A stretch of DNA of 64,000 bases from Catenulispora acidiphila DSM 44928. Lineage in GTDB: Bacteria; Actinomycetota; Actinomycetes; Streptomycetales; Catenulisporaceae. Both the position numbers and the translations under genes were made by a program. Below the pieces are notes generated by a model, which was not told the DNA's origin, searched no databases, and worked only from the letters and a program-made list of their open reading frames with translations. The DNA lies in NCBI RefSeq assembly GCF_000024025.1, contig NC_013131.1:558001-622000 (forward strand), written 5' to 3'. Below, one piece after another: positions 44,879 to 54,221 of the stretch (positions are counted from its first letter, which is position 1; each line of letters opens with the position of its first letter).

Positions 44879-45754
44879 TCACGGCCGCTTGCCGTCGACC
44901 AGCCACGACAGCACCCGGGGCATCGCAGACAGGGCACCGAAGTGCGCCGCGTCGTCGACGATCACCGGATGGCTATCGGTGATGCGCTCGGCGAGCCATA
45001 TCGTGTGCCGCACCGGGGCGTGCACGTCGCGCGCGCCGTGCCACAACAGTACCGGCACGTTGATTCTGGCCGGATCGAAGCCCCACGCGGCGACGAACGA
45101 CAGCGCGTCGTCGATCCACCCCACCCCGGACCGCTTCACAGCCTCGGCGAAGTTGGACAACATCATGGTTCTGATTCCGATGTCGGCCATCACCTCCTGG
45201 TCGGACCGCGACAGCTCCCGGTCCCGATAAGGCAGATGCGCGGCCGGATCTCGCCGGATCAACGCTGCCTGCGCCTCGAACCGCGCCGCGATGGCCCGCG
45301 CCCCGGACTCGGCGGTCTGGTACGCGGCTACGTTCGAGGCGGTCATCCCGGCGTACCAGTCCAGCCCGCCGGCGTCCCGGGGCGCCAGCCCGACCAGCAC
45401 CGCCGCGCACCGCACGCGGTCGCCGAGCAGACAGGCGCAGGCCAGGGCGTGCGGTCCGCCGCCGGACCGCCCGAGCACCGCGAAGCGGTCCAGCCCGAGC
45501 GCGTCGGCGATGGCAGCCACGTCCCCGGCCGCGTGCGCCACAGCCCGGGCGCCCAGCCGGTCGGACTCCCCGTACCCGGGCCGGTCGTATGCGATGAGCC
45601 GTACCCCCAGCCGGTACAGCACCGACTCGCGGGGACGCGGCCCGAACCGGCTGCCGGGCGTTCCATGCATCAGGAAGACGGCGGCACCGTCCGGTGCGCC
45701 CCACTCCTCCACGGCCAGTTTCCGGCCGTCCTGAGCCTGCACGATCCTCGTCAC
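44879..45754 (-). CDS. Alpha/beta-fold hydrolase
   Basis: 291 residues. Oxyanion-hole HGTPGSR, the DRPGYGESDR loop, the nucleophile elbow GRSGGGP and a C-terminal AAHFGAL His give a complete Ser-His-Asp hydrolase (Asp probably in GARDVHAPV). There is no signal peptide, so it is cytoplasmic. It converges on fxsT with 66 bp between the stops; a small 7-bp hairpin at 44815-44833 may end fxsT transcription. The substrate is unknown and it need not belong to the Fxs system. Confidence 0.85.
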   Translation of the reverse strand: MTRIVQAQDGRKLAVEEWGAPDGAAVFLMHGTPGSRFGPRPRESVLYRLGVRLIAYDRPGYGESDRLGARAVAHAAGDVAAIADALGLDRFAVLGRSGGGPHALACACLLGDRVRCAAVLVGLAPRDAGGLDWYAGMTASNVAAYQTAESGARAIAARFEAQAALIRRDPAAHLPYRDRELSRSDQEVMADIGIRTMMLSNFAEAVKRSGVGWIDDALSFVAAWGFDPARINVPVLLWHGARDVHAPVRHTIWLAERITDSHPVIVDDAAHFGALSAMPRVLSWLVDGKRP

Positions 45755-46115
45755 GCGGAACCCCCCTTGGCACCGACTTCCAAAGTAGGCGCATCAGCGG
45801 GCGGACGACAGGCCTCGATCCGGTCGCGAGGAAAGTGTTAACACACGGAGGGAATGCCGTTCTGCGGGCTTGTGCCGACCGAACCGCCCACGGTGAGGCC
45901 GGAGGGTTCGCTCCCCACGCTGTGGGATGGCGGTCGGCTTCGGTAGTCGGAGCCGAGGATGACCACGATGCCGTCCGCGGGCAGGGAGGCGCTGCGCCTG
46001 CCGGAAGCCTCGTCCGCGCAGGTCATCAGCGTACGGTGTGGGGGCTCGGAGGTAGGAATGAGCTTGTGAACTGGACCCATGAAGCCTCTGGCCGTCTTGC
46101 TGAGATGCCGGCTCG
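45755..46115. other. Intergenic region between hydrolase and IS cluster
   Basis: No gene supported. The gap would hold the hydrolase promoter (minus strand). Short frames on both strands lack family resemblance. Confidence 0.4.
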
Positions 46116-46895
46116 ATGTTCTTGTCTCTCGCGTACCGTGTAGCGCGCCGTGTGCTGAGTTCTGTCGCGGTGCTGCTCCATCGTGAGGTGTCCAAGGATA
46201 CTGAGCTGCTGGTGCTGTGACATGAGAGTGCGGTCGTGCGCCGTCGGATCGTCAGGGTTCGTTACGAGCCGGCCGATGGGTTCTGGTTCGCAGCACTCTC
46301 GTCGTTGATCCCGCGCCGACGCTGGGCTGCGGTGTTCCCGGTGAGTCCGGCGACGCTGCTGGCCTGGCACCGTCGGCTGGTTGCCCGCAAATGGGACTAC
46401 AACGACCAGTGGAAGCCACGTAGGCCGCCGACCGCTGCGGCGGTGAAGAAGCTCGTACTCGCGATGGCGAAGGACAATCCGACGTGGGGCCATCGCCGAA
46501 TCCTCCGGCGAACTGGTCAAGCTCGGCCACGAGATTGCCGCCTCGACGGTGTGGGAGATTCTGCACGCGGCCGGGATCGACCTTGCGCCGCGCCGTTCGG
46601 GACCGCCATGGATGCAGTTCCTCACCTCCCAAGCCCACGGCATCCTCGCGGTTGATTTCGTGCATGTTGACACGATCGGACTGAAACGGCTCTATGCCCT
46701 GATCATTATCGAGCACGGTTTCCGCCGGGCACACCTGGCCGGGGTGACCACCAACCCGACCGGGGAGTGGACAACCCAGGCTGCCCGCAATGTCCTGATA
46801 GATCGCGCGGAGTGTGGAAGGAGGTTCAAGTTCCTGAACCGGGACCGCGATACCAAGTTCACCGAAGGATCCGACGCGATGTTCACAGACGAGGG
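46116..46895 (+). pseudogene. Integrase-core transposase, interrupted and 3' truncated
   Basis: From an ATG at 46116 the frame reads MFLSLAYRVARRVLSSVAVL, LHREVSKDTELLVL, then TGA where relatives have Arg (near 46218), then HESAVVRRRI and RVRYEPADGFWFAALSSLIP. An extra base near 46500 shifts the frame. The homology continues SGELVKLGHEIAASTVWEIL, ILAVDFVHVDTIGLKRLYAL and FKFLNRDRDTKFTEGSDAMF, then stops abruptly near 46895 at the edge of the next, intact element. It has one nonsense mutation, one indel and a lost C-terminus. Confidence 0.8.
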
Positions 46896-46945
46896 AGTTA
46901 GGGTGTCCTTGTCGAAGAGTTCGTCCGTGCAGGTCAGGCGGCTGT

Positions 46946-47989
46946 TCAATACTCGTTGATGACGCCGCCCGCGCGGCGGGTTCGTCGGACTCGCAAGGCG
47001 TCGAGGTCGGTGATGTTCGGCGGCAGCGGCTTGAGTGGTGCGGCTGCGGACAGGCTCATGTGCGGCCGGTGAGTGTTGTGGCGCAGTTCGTAGTGATGCA
47101 GGATCTGGCGCAGATGCTCGTGGTTCCAGATCAGGGTGCGGCTCAGGAGTCCGCGGCGGACCGAGCCAACCCAACTTTCCATGATCGCGTTCATGCGTGG
47201 GGTCTGCACGTTGCACAGCACGGTGCGGATGCCTGCATCGGCCAGGACGGTGTCGAAGGCTTCGGTGAAGTTGGTGCCGCGGTCGCGGATCAGGAACTTT
47301 ACTGTGGCAGCGGCGTCGTCGAGGTCCATGACCAGATTGCGTGCCATCTGCGCGGTCCACTGGCCGGTCGGATGAAGCGTGCTGCCGAGGACACGGATCC
47401 GGCGGGAGGCGTGCTCGATGATGGTCAGAACGTAGACTTTCGTGCCGTCCAGGAGGTCGGCGGTAAAGAAGTCAGCAGCGATGATCCCTTCGGCCTGGGA
47501 CCGCAGGAAACTCGCCCAAGTCACCGAGCCGCGTCGCGGAGCCGGATCGACGCCGGCGTCCTTGAGGATCTCCCAGACGGTGGAGGCGGCTATGGCGATG
47601 CCGAGTCCGGCCAACTCGCCATGGATTCGACGGTATCCCCAGGCCGGGTTCTGTCGGGCCAGGCGTGGAATCAGGGTCTTGATGTTCTGGTGGGTGGCCC
47701 GACGGTCGTTCTTCGGGCGGGACTTCTTCGCCCAGCGGCGGCGCAGCAGGTCGCGGTGCCAGCGCAGGATCGTATCCGGGGTGACGAACAGACACGGTCC
47801 AGCCCGCCGCGCCTTCGGCACCAGACCAAGCAGCAGCGCGATAATCGCGCGATCGGCCCAGTCAGGTCGCAGACGTCTTCCTGCCGCGGCAAGTCGGCGC
47901 TGCAAGATGGTGAGTTGGTGGCGGAGCAGCAGGATCTCGATGGTCTTGTGATCGTCGCGGCACCGCCATAATCGAAGGGCGGCGACCAC
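46946..47989 (-). mobile_element. Intact integrase-core (IS3/IS481-like) transposase
   Basis: 347 residues and full length. The N-terminus has the HTH-like ILLLRHQLTILQRRLA, then FVTPDTILRWHRDLLRRRWA. The rve/DDE core follows: GYRRIHGELAGLGI, IIAADFFTADLLDGTKVYVL, then VKFLIRDRGTNFTEAFDTVL, then RMNAIMESWVGSVRRGLLSR. The C-terminal block is HRPHMSLSAAAPLKPLPPNI. All three acidic residues of the DDE triad appear present (AADFF, IRDRG, MESW). It is inserted into the 3' part of the preceding transposase remnant. Terminal inverted repeats could not be defined by eye. It is the only transposase in the window that looks functional. Confidence 0.85.
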
Positions 47990-48100
47990 GCGGGGGTGCC
48001 GAGAATGTCATCCATGCAGGTGGAGAGGGTTTTGGTTCGTCACCTCGCAGCTAGTGTCGTGGGGCGGTTTCCGGCGTATCGTCGGCGTAGTTCGGCGATG

Positions 48101-48180
48101 ATGGTTGGTGTGCTGTTCCGGTTCGCGTATCTGGCGGTGTCGAATACGTTCGCTGTGTTGCGTCTGCTTCCGAACCCTGT
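48101..48180 (+). pseudogene. N-terminal scrap of another integrase-type transposase
   Basis: Reads MVGVLFRFAYLAVSNTFAVL followed by RLLP, the usual first residues of this transposase family, and then loses homology. The next, longer copy begins at 48266 with its own start. This is a 5' end left after insertion or deletion. Confidence 0.5.
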
Positions 48181-48265
48181 CGGTGCCGAGAACTACTGCG
48201 ACGATCTGCGGTTTCGAGTTGCCGGGCCTTGTGAAGGCTGGTCTCGATCGACCAGGGTCTCAACT

Positions 48266-49355
48266 GTGGCCTTGAAGCTGATCTATCTCGTCGTCGTCCG
48301 CGCCGTGGGCTTGCTGCGCTTGTCGCAACGGGACTCGTCATGGAAGGACATGGAGATACTCATCCTGCGCCATCAGCTGGCGGTCGCGATGCGGAAGGAC
48401 CCGAGGATTCACCGGAAGCTGACGTGGGCCGATCGGGCGCTGCTTGGGGTGTTGGTCCGTCGTCTGCCCGGCGAACGGCTGGCCGGCCTGCGGCTGATCG
48501 TGACACCGGGAATGCTGCTGCGCTGGCACCGTGACATCTTGCGCCGCCGGTGGGCGGCCAAGTCGCGGCGAAAGCGTCCGGGACGTCCGCGGACCCGCAG
48601 GAACGTCCGGGCCTTGGTCCTGCGCCTGGCCCGCGAGAACGAGGCGTGGGGCTACAGGCGGATCCACGGCGAGCTTGCGGCTCTCGGCATCGCCGTGGCG
48701 CCGTCAACGGTGTGGGAAATCCTCAAGAAGGCGGGCATGGAACCGGGCCCCGCGCCGGACCGGTCCTACCTGGGCCCAATTCCTGCGCTCCCAAGGCCAG
48801 GCCATCCTCGCCCTTGACTTCTTTACCGCCGACCTGCTGGACGGCACAAAGGTGTACGTGCTGGCCGCCATCGAACACGCCACCCGCCGGATCCGGATTC
48901 TCGGCGCTATCGAACATCCCGTCGAGCGCTGGACCCTGCAACAGGCCAGAAACCTCCTGATGGATCTGGAAGACGCTGGCACCAGGATGAAGTTCGTCCT
49001 GCACGACCGGGACGCGAGCTACAGCTGCACCTTCGATGCAGTCTTCGAAGCCGCCGGCGTCCGCGTCATCCGCAGCGCCGTCAGGGCACCCCGCATGAAC
49101 TCGATCATGGAGCGGTGGATCGGCAGTTGCCGCCGGGAACTGCTGGACCGGACCCTGGTCTGGAACACCCGCCACCTGATGACCGTCCTACGCGAGTACG
49201 AGATCCACTACAACAACCATCGCCCGCACCGCGCGCTTGGCCAGGCCGCACCGCTACGGCCGCTCCCGCCGAACGTCATCGATCTCGACCAGTTCCGGGT
49301 TCGACGACTCGACCGGCTCGGCGGCGTCCTCGATGAGTACGAGCAGGTCGCATAG
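48266..49355 (+). pseudogene. Integrase-core transposase with one frameshift
   Basis: From a GTG at 48266 (VALKLIYLVVVRAVGLLRLS) the protein is collinear with the intact copy through ILILRHQLAVAMRK, IVTPGMLLRWHRDILRRRWA and GYRRIHGELAALGIAVAPST to KKAGMEPGPAP. Near 48757 the frame changes, and the rest (GPTWAQFLRSQGQAILALDF, LHDRDASYSCTFDAVFEAAG, RMNSIMERWIGSCRRELLDR, HRPHRALGQAAPLRPLPPNV) is complete to the TAG at 49353. A single indel separates the HTH part from the DDE core. The site is not a classical A-rich slippery sequence, so a decayed gene is likelier than programmed frameshifting. The sequence after the stop (GCATAGGTTTT) matches that after the copy at 7426. Confidence 0.8.
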
Positions 49356-49430
49356 GTTTTCGGCACCTACACCGTTTCCGACGACTCTAAGCCTCGTCTC
49401 GAGTCGAGTCCTCAAGCTCGGGAAACACAA

Positions 49431-49455
49431 AACCCCAGGTCATTGACCTGGGGTT
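49431..49455 (-). terminator. Terminator downstream of the tRNA-Arg 3' remnant
   Basis: A perfect 11-bp stem (aaccccaggtc / gacctggggtt) with a 3-base loop lies 13 bases beyond the 3' end of the tRNA remnant, in its direction of transcription. It is typical of actinomycete tRNA terminators and suggests that this is the native 3' flank of a tRNA gene. Confidence 0.75.
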
Positions 49456-49467
49456 GGTGTTCTAGCG

Positions 49468-49515
49468 AGTGCGCACGAAGGGATTCGAACCCCTAACTTT
49501 CTGATCCGTAGTCAG
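49468..49515 (-). repeat. tRNA-Arg(ACG) 3'-end remnant (candidate att site, copy 2)
   Basis: Reading the minus strand: the 3' half of the anticodon arm (CTGACTACGGATCAG, which would carry anticodon ACG), the variable loop, the T-arm (GGGGTTCGAATCCC) and the acceptor 3' side. The D-arm and 5' acceptor strand do not follow, so this is not a functional tRNA. The first 41 bases recur at 23527-23567 with three differences. It probably marks an integration site end. No integrase gene is seen next to it. Confidence 0.7.
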
Positions 49516-49756
49516 GATATTTAGAAGCACTTTGATATCGCTTATGGACATCTGAGCACGTCCAGCACTGTTTCGTCCGAGCCGACTCGACTCGTAGCTG
49601 TCGCCGTGTATCGCGTGATGTCTGTGGTGAACGCGACGTGCGTTATCACGCCGTTATCACATCAGGGGCCGAGGAGGAACCTTCGCCTGACACTTCGGGG
49701 TAATGCGATCTAGTCGCCCGTCACAGAACCCTGACGGATGCCGTGGCAGTAGCCGT
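49516..49756. other. Intergenic region right of the tRNA remnant
   Basis: No gene supported. It contains a short direct repeat, gttatcac, at about 49642 and 49654. It is comparatively AT-rich and may be the inner flank of a former integrative element. Confidence 0.35.
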
Positions 49757-50153
49757 CTATTCCAGCTGCTGGACCTGGATGTCCGGCCGGACTTTGGCGA
49801 TCGCCGCGAAATCGTTGTCCAGGTGTAGCACAGTCAGGCGGTGCTGCACGGCGGTGAGGGCGACCAGGATATCGATAGCGCCTGGACCGCGATCGTGTCC
49901 GATCTTGATGAGATCGTGCTGGATCCCGATGACCTGCTGCCACGGGTCGTCCGGGCAGGGCACCCAGCCGAACAGGCTGTTCAGCAGCGTGGAGACCCGC
50001 ATCCCGTCGGCGGTGGACTGCACTGCCTGGAGCATCTCGGATTCGACCACCGGGCAGATGGCGATCAGTCCCGCTCAGGGTCGCGCGCCACTGCGGGGCC
50101 TCCTGCCCGCGCAGCAGGCGCCACACCGCCGAGGTGTCCGCCAGATAGGTCAC
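49757..50153 (-). pseudogene. vapC: VapC PIN-domain toxin with a frameshift
   Basis: From the ATG at 50153 (ATGA overlap with vapB) the frame reads MTYLADTSAVWRLLRG to about residue 29, with the first PIN acid Asp6. Near 50070 one base is gained or lost, and the homology continues LIAICPVVESEMLQAVQS, GPGAIDILVALTAVQHRLTV and LHLDNDFAAIAKV, with the later PIN acids, to a TAG at 49757. As read, the RNase toxin would be inactive. A sequencing error cannot be excluded. Confidence 0.75.
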
Positions 50154-50386
50154 GCGGCGGCTGGCGGCTGTGGGAACGTGAGCTTCTTCGGATCGACAGC
50201 CGACAGGTCGAACAGTTCATTAAAGTGCTCGCGCAGGTAGTCCAACGCTGCGTCCCGCTCTTTGGCTTTCAGGCCGGCCACGGTGGCCAGCGCGAGGTTG
50301 ACCGTGTCCTTGCCGGTGGCCGTCCCCAGTTGCCGCTGCGCTTCGGCCAGTATCGCCTCGTCCGCGTCGAACAGCTTCTTCGTCAT
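50150..50386 (-). CDS. vapB: VapB-family antitoxin
   Basis: 78 residues. The N-terminus MTKKLFDADEAILAEAQRQL then GTATGKDTVNLALATV is the ribbon-helix-helix pattern of actinobacterial VapB antitoxins. The C-terminal part (YLREHFNELFDLSAVDPKKL) would wrap the toxin. The gene lies upstream of vapC with an ATGA overlap, and the pair normally represses its own promoter. Since the toxin frame is broken, the antitoxin may be a leftover. Confidence 0.8.
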   Translation of the reverse strand: MTKKLFDADEAILAEAQRQLGTATGKDTVNLALATVAGLKAKERDAALDYLREHFNELFDLSAVDPKKLTFPQPPAAA

Positions 50387-50469
50387 GACTGCCTCCGGGG
50401 TATATACGCTTCTTGATCAGTACATCCGACATCGGCGTGCGGGGCACGTGAGCGCCGGCCCTGCTGGCC

Positions 50470-51691
50470 GTGCCCTCCGTCGCGCGGGCCGGCCGGCCGC
50501 TTCCGGCCGACCAGGTCACGGCGGTCACGGTCATCCCGACCATCGAGCCGACGCCGGCGGCGGCCACCGACGGCCGGATCCACCTGGTCTACGAGCGTGG
50601 TGATGGTCAACTACGCGCCCGACCCGGCGACCGTGGCGTCGGTCCAGGCGCTGGACGCCAGACCACCCCTCGCGGGTGCTCCAGTCGCTCGGCGGGCCGA
50701 CGGTTGCCTCGCACTTCAAGATCTCCCAGCTCGCCACCCCGATCACCGGCCCGGCCGTCATCGTCGCCGGCGAGCAGGCCATCGTCTGGATGGACGCCTC
50801 GGTCCCGGTGGGCAGCCCGGTCCCGGAGAAGATCATCCACCGTGTCCGGATCACCTTCGCCCAGCCCCAGGCCGAGGACTCATCCCGGACAAAGTCACGG
50901 TGAAGGTCGGCCGGACCTCGGTCTCCGACCTCCCCACGCCGGTCATCGAGTCCCAGCTGGCCGGCCCGCGCTGGTTCGACGCGAACGGCTGCTGCTCGGA
51001 GGTCACAGCCCACCGCGGCGCCGTGAACCCCCTGGAGGGCACCACGAACTTCCCCGAACGCACCGCGATCGACTGGCTGAGGCTGGACGGAAACGGCCGG
51101 CTCTTCGAGGGCCCCCTACATCCCTGTCCAGCTACGCCTACTACGGCACCCCGATCCACGCTGTAGCCGACGGCGAGATCGTCGCCGTGGTGGACGGACT
51201 CCCCAACCAGGTCCCGACCGAGGAACCCCCGCTGGGCTGGCTGCCGCTGAAGGACTTCGCCGGCAACCACATCATCGAGAAGTTCTACCAGCACCACACG
51301 TTCTACGCCGGCTACGCGCACATGAAGCCCGGGCAGCCCGAGCTCCTTCGTCCACGTCGGCCGGCAGATCGGCGACCTCGGCAACTCGGGCAACTCCGGC
51401 GCCCCCCACCTGCACTTCCAGGTGATGGACCGTCCCTCGTTCCGGAGCGCCCAGGGCCGACCCTACGAGTTCGAGCAGTTCAAGCTTGCCGCCCGCGGCA
51501 AGGGCGACAGCTCGGTCGAGGCGGCACTCGACGGAGACGTCGTGCCGCTCCAGAACGGATTCCGGCCGCAACGGCTGCACGGCCCACTGCCGCTGTACAC
51601 GGATCTGATGGACTTTCCCCCGGCGCATGAACGGGGACATCAGCGCCGCGCTCCGGTGCACGTGCAGCCGCATGGGGTGAACGGAAAGTAG
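50470..51691 (+). pseudogene. Decayed M23-family metallopeptidase
   Basis: Protein-like blocks appear in order but in changing frames: FKISQLATPITGPAVIVAGE, KIIHRVRITFAQPQAE, KVTVKVGRTSVSDLPTPVIE, AIDWLRLDGNGRLFEGP, YYGTPIHAVADGEIVAVVDG, HTFYAGYAHMKPG and finally DLGNSGNSGAPHLHFQVMD. The last is the M23 GNSG-x-x-S/A-PHLHF active-site block (zinc-binding HLH). At least four indels (near 50600-50690, 50885, 51115 and 51345) prevent translation of one chain. The parent was probably a secreted or periplasm-facing endopeptidase of peptidoglycan. No signal peptide can be assigned. Confidence 0.75.
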
Positions 51692-52167
51692 AGCCGAGCT
51701 ATTACAGGCTTGCGTCGGGTTGATGACAAAACCTGCGCGGGCCTCTTTCGCGCCGAGATGAATCCTGTCCTGTTCAGAAATCTCAGCCAAGAGGCCTGAC
51801 CTCGGGTGATCCCGTGTCATCATCGGGTCTGTGGTCGTCGGTCTGCCTCGTGAATCTCCAATCCTGGCCGGCGCTGCCGGCCCGTTCGCACGCGAGTTCG
51901 GGCGCACGCCTGGGCAGGTGCGGGGCTCGGCGTCGGTGACCGCCGGGAGCTCGGTGCCGTGACCGCTCATGGGTTGGTCGGCCTGGCGACCCTCTGACTC
52001 GTGCCCTGACACGGTGAACCGCCGTCCAACGTCGGCACAGGCCAGAAGTCGACGCCGCCAATCGAGTGACTTCTCCGTGCGCGACCGCGACACGCTGGGA
52101 CGGATGTTTCTACCAGAGTTCCGATATGCCCACTATGTCTCGAAAGACGTCGAGAACGGAGAGGCAA
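51692..52167. other. Intergenic region with a possible AraC-type HTH remnant
   Basis: No complete gene supported. On the plus strand around 51890-51930 one frame reads PFAREFGRTPGQVR, which resembles the end of the second HTH of AraC-family regulators, but nothing convincing precedes it. It is reported as a weak remnant only. Confidence 0.3.
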
Positions 52168-52766
52168 TGAAGCTCAGGAGAAGTGTCGCGGTCCTGGTCG
52201 CCGCGTGTGGATTCTCGCTGGCAAGCATCGCGGGGGCCGCAGCTCAGGTCGCCACGCCGTCGACCACGCCCGTCGCCCTCAGCCACGTCCTGCGGGGCGA
52301 GGAGCAGTTGTCGTTGCAGCAGCTGCTCGACATCGCCTCCCACAAGGTCCGGGGCACGTACCCGAACGCGACGCTCATGCTGGCCGACGGCGCCTCGCCG
52401 ACCGGCAGCACGCGGAATATGGACGAGGTCACCGACTGGCGGCTCATCTACAACACCAACGACGCCGGTTCCCCGGTCAAGTCCCTCGAGCTGTACGCGA
52501 CGCTCGAGGGCGAGATCAGCCACCCGGTGCTGCGCGACCAGCCGTGGGGCGGCACCGTGAGCATCCCGAACCAGGTCGGCATCTCCCCGGACTTGGCGTA
52601 CAGCATCCTGATGGACGCCGGCCACAACGACCCGTACCAGTACGTCTCGCTGGTCAAGCCGCTCATCGCCAACCCGCACCTGCAGTACCACTTCTCCAAC
52701 ATCCGGGGTGGCTGCGACGGGTACGCGGTCAACGTCGACGACTACGCCGTGAACCCTATCTGTTGA
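52168..52766 (+). CDS. Secreted hypothetical protein
   Basis: 199 residues from the ATG at 52168, with GGAG upstream. Signal peptide MKLRRSVAVLVAACGFSLAS with cleavage near AAA-Q. The mature part is a mixed alpha/beta domain of about 170 residues (VTDWRLIYNTNDAGSPVKSL, GGTVSIPNQVGISPDLAYSI, YQYVSLVKPLIANPHLQYHF) ending with two Cys (GGCDGYAVNVDDYAVNPIC) that may form a disulphide. The family is not recognised. A strong terminator follows, so it is a single-gene unit. Confidence 0.8.
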
Positions 52767-52784
52767 GCCGGTTCCACGGCCTGA

Positions 52785-52818
52785 GGGCGCGGGTCGGGAA
52801 GCCTCCCGACCCGCGCCC
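52785..52818 (+). terminator. Intrinsic terminator after the secreted protein gene
   Basis: A perfect 15-bp GC-rich stem (arms 52785-52799 and 52804-52818, loop agcc) starts 19 bases after the stop and is followed by a pyrimidine-rich run (ccttctctcttcc). Confidence 0.8.
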
Positions 52819-52939
52819 CTTCTCTCTTCCGGCCCGGTGGCGCATTGGTCATACTGCGGTAGTGAGCGCTGCCTGCCTTTCGGAGTCCGCCGGTCGGGTG
52901 ATGGCGCATGTGGCGTGTTGAGCTCCCATCCCGACCAGG
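52819..52939. other. Intergenic, nothing supported
   Basis: Short gap between the terminator and the antiporter remnant. No feature recognised. Confidence 0.3.
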
Positions 52940-53197
52940 GGCCGGTGCCCCGGCGGTGCTGCCGTCGCCCAACTCGGCGACCATGTTCTTGGGCGCTAAG
53001 CAGCGGCCGTACATCGGTCGGTATCAGTGCCGGCCTACCGCCGCCGGCACGACCGTCGGGCCGAGCGGTATCCCGAGCGAGATCTCGCCGATGACCGCCG
53101 GCTGACCGAACCTGCGGGCCAGGCCGCCCAGCGCGTGCGCCGGCGCGAGGATCACGGCGATGTCGAACAGCAGGGCGTAAGTTTGCTGGCTGGTCAC
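52940..53197 (-). pseudogene. N-terminal remnant of a cation/proton antiporter
   Basis: From a GTG at 53197, preceded by GAGGTGAG, the frame reads TSQQTYALLFDIAVILAPAH, ALGGLARRFGQPAVIGEISL and GIPLGPTVV. This is the first two membrane helices of a Kef/NapA-type Na+/H+ exchanger (the family pattern is R-x-GQPAVIGEI-x-x-G-x-x-LGP). The frame then ends in a stop, and the next frame gives LIPTDVRPLLSA before homology is lost. About 70 of about 400 residues remain. It is downstream of, and in the same direction as, the biosynthetic cluster, so it may be a lost export or resistance gene. Confidence 0.6.
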
Positions 53198-53374
53198 TGG
53201 CTCACCTCTGGAGCTCCCCGGCCGCCGTTACGGATTCGGGCGCGAAAAAAGGAACACTCATGCCGTTTTGCCTCTGATGAGAGGATGCACATGTTGACGG
53301 TGATGCGGTGGCCCACCGGTGGCCCGCGGAACGGTGACGGACCGCGAGCCGTCCGGTGGGAAAGCCACTGCACG

Positions 53375-54217
53375 TCACGACAGCTGCGATGCCCTCAGCT
53401 TTTCGTGCAGGGTGACGTTGTCCTGGATCAGGCGGTGGAACGCCGCGGGTTCGTAGACCGGGGCGAGATGCCCGCCCGCGACCTCGACCGCGGGGACTCC
53501 CACGCGCGCGGCGAGTTCCAGGACGACCCGGCCGTGCCAGCGCTCGCGGCTGTCCGCGCCGAGCACCGGGACGAACGCGTCCCGGTCCAGGGCCACCTGC
53601 TCCAGGTCTGGTTCGTAGGAGACGATCTCGGTCAGCTCGCGTTGGAAGTAGAGGCTCCACTCCGGCAGCTGCGAGCTGGGGATCGCCACCGGGGCCTGCT
53701 CGCCGCGGCCGTTCGACGCGAGGTGGGCGAAGAAGTAGTCGAAGGCATGGCGGGTCCCGACCTCCCGGTCGATCGCCACGAGGTCGTCGTACCAGGTGCG
53801 CCAGCGCGGGCCGTCGTCGATGAGCGGGAGCAGCGAGGGTTCGTGCGCTATCAGGGAGCGCACCCGGTCCGGGTAGCGGGCCAGCAGGTCCAGGCCGATG
53901 ACCGCACCCGCGCTGCTGCCGACGGCGTGCACGGGCCCCTCGCCCAGGGCGTCGATGAGGACCGCGGCGTCCATCGCGTGCTGCTCGATGGACAGCGGTG
54001 CGGTGCTCGGTTCCTTCTCCTTGCTGCGGCCGTGACCGCGCCGGTCGTAGACCGCGACGGTGTGGTCCGCGGACAGCAGCTTTATCAGTACCGCATATCC
54101 CGTCTGCAGACCGGTCGCGCCGGGGAGCAGCAGGACGAGCGGGCCGTTTCCACGCAGAGTCACGGGGATGTCGACGCCGTCCGCGTCGACGACCACATGC
54201 CTGATTCCCGATGCCAT
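53375..54217 (-). CDS. Alpha/beta hydrolase of the biosynthetic cluster
   Basis: 280 residues from the ATG at 54217, behind GAGGTGA. Motifs: LLLPGATGLQTGYA (oxyanion region), YDRRGHGRSKEKE, nucleophile GSSAGAVIG, catalytic His in VAGGHLAPVYE. No signal peptide. It is the last gene of the leftward operon, four bases after the thioesterase-like gene. Candidate roles are product release, ester or amide hydrolysis, or self-protection; none can be chosen from the sequence. Confidence 0.85.
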   Translation of the reverse strand: MASGIRHVVVDADGVDIPVTLRGNGPLVLLLPGATGLQTGYAVLIKLLSADHTVAVYDRRGHGRSKEKEPSTAPLSIEQHAMDAAVLIDALGEGPVHAVGSSAGAVIGLDLLARYPDRVRSLIAHEPSLLPLIDDGPRWRTWYDDLVAIDREVGTRHAFDYFFAHLASNGRGEQAPVAIPSSQLPEWSLYFQRELTEIVSYEPDLEQVALDRDAFVPVLGADSRERWHGRVVLELAARVGVPAVEVAGGHLAPVYEPAAFHRLIQDNVTLHEKLRASQLS

Positions 54218-54221
54218 CGGG

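Noticed and set aside
48266-49355. Programmed frameshift producing a fusion transposase
   Set aside because: The frame change near 48757 has no A-rich slippery site, and the intact relative at 46946-47989 is made as one frame.
49468-49515. Functional tRNA-Arg gene
   Set aside because: The D-arm and the 5' acceptor strand are absent; only the 3' part remains.
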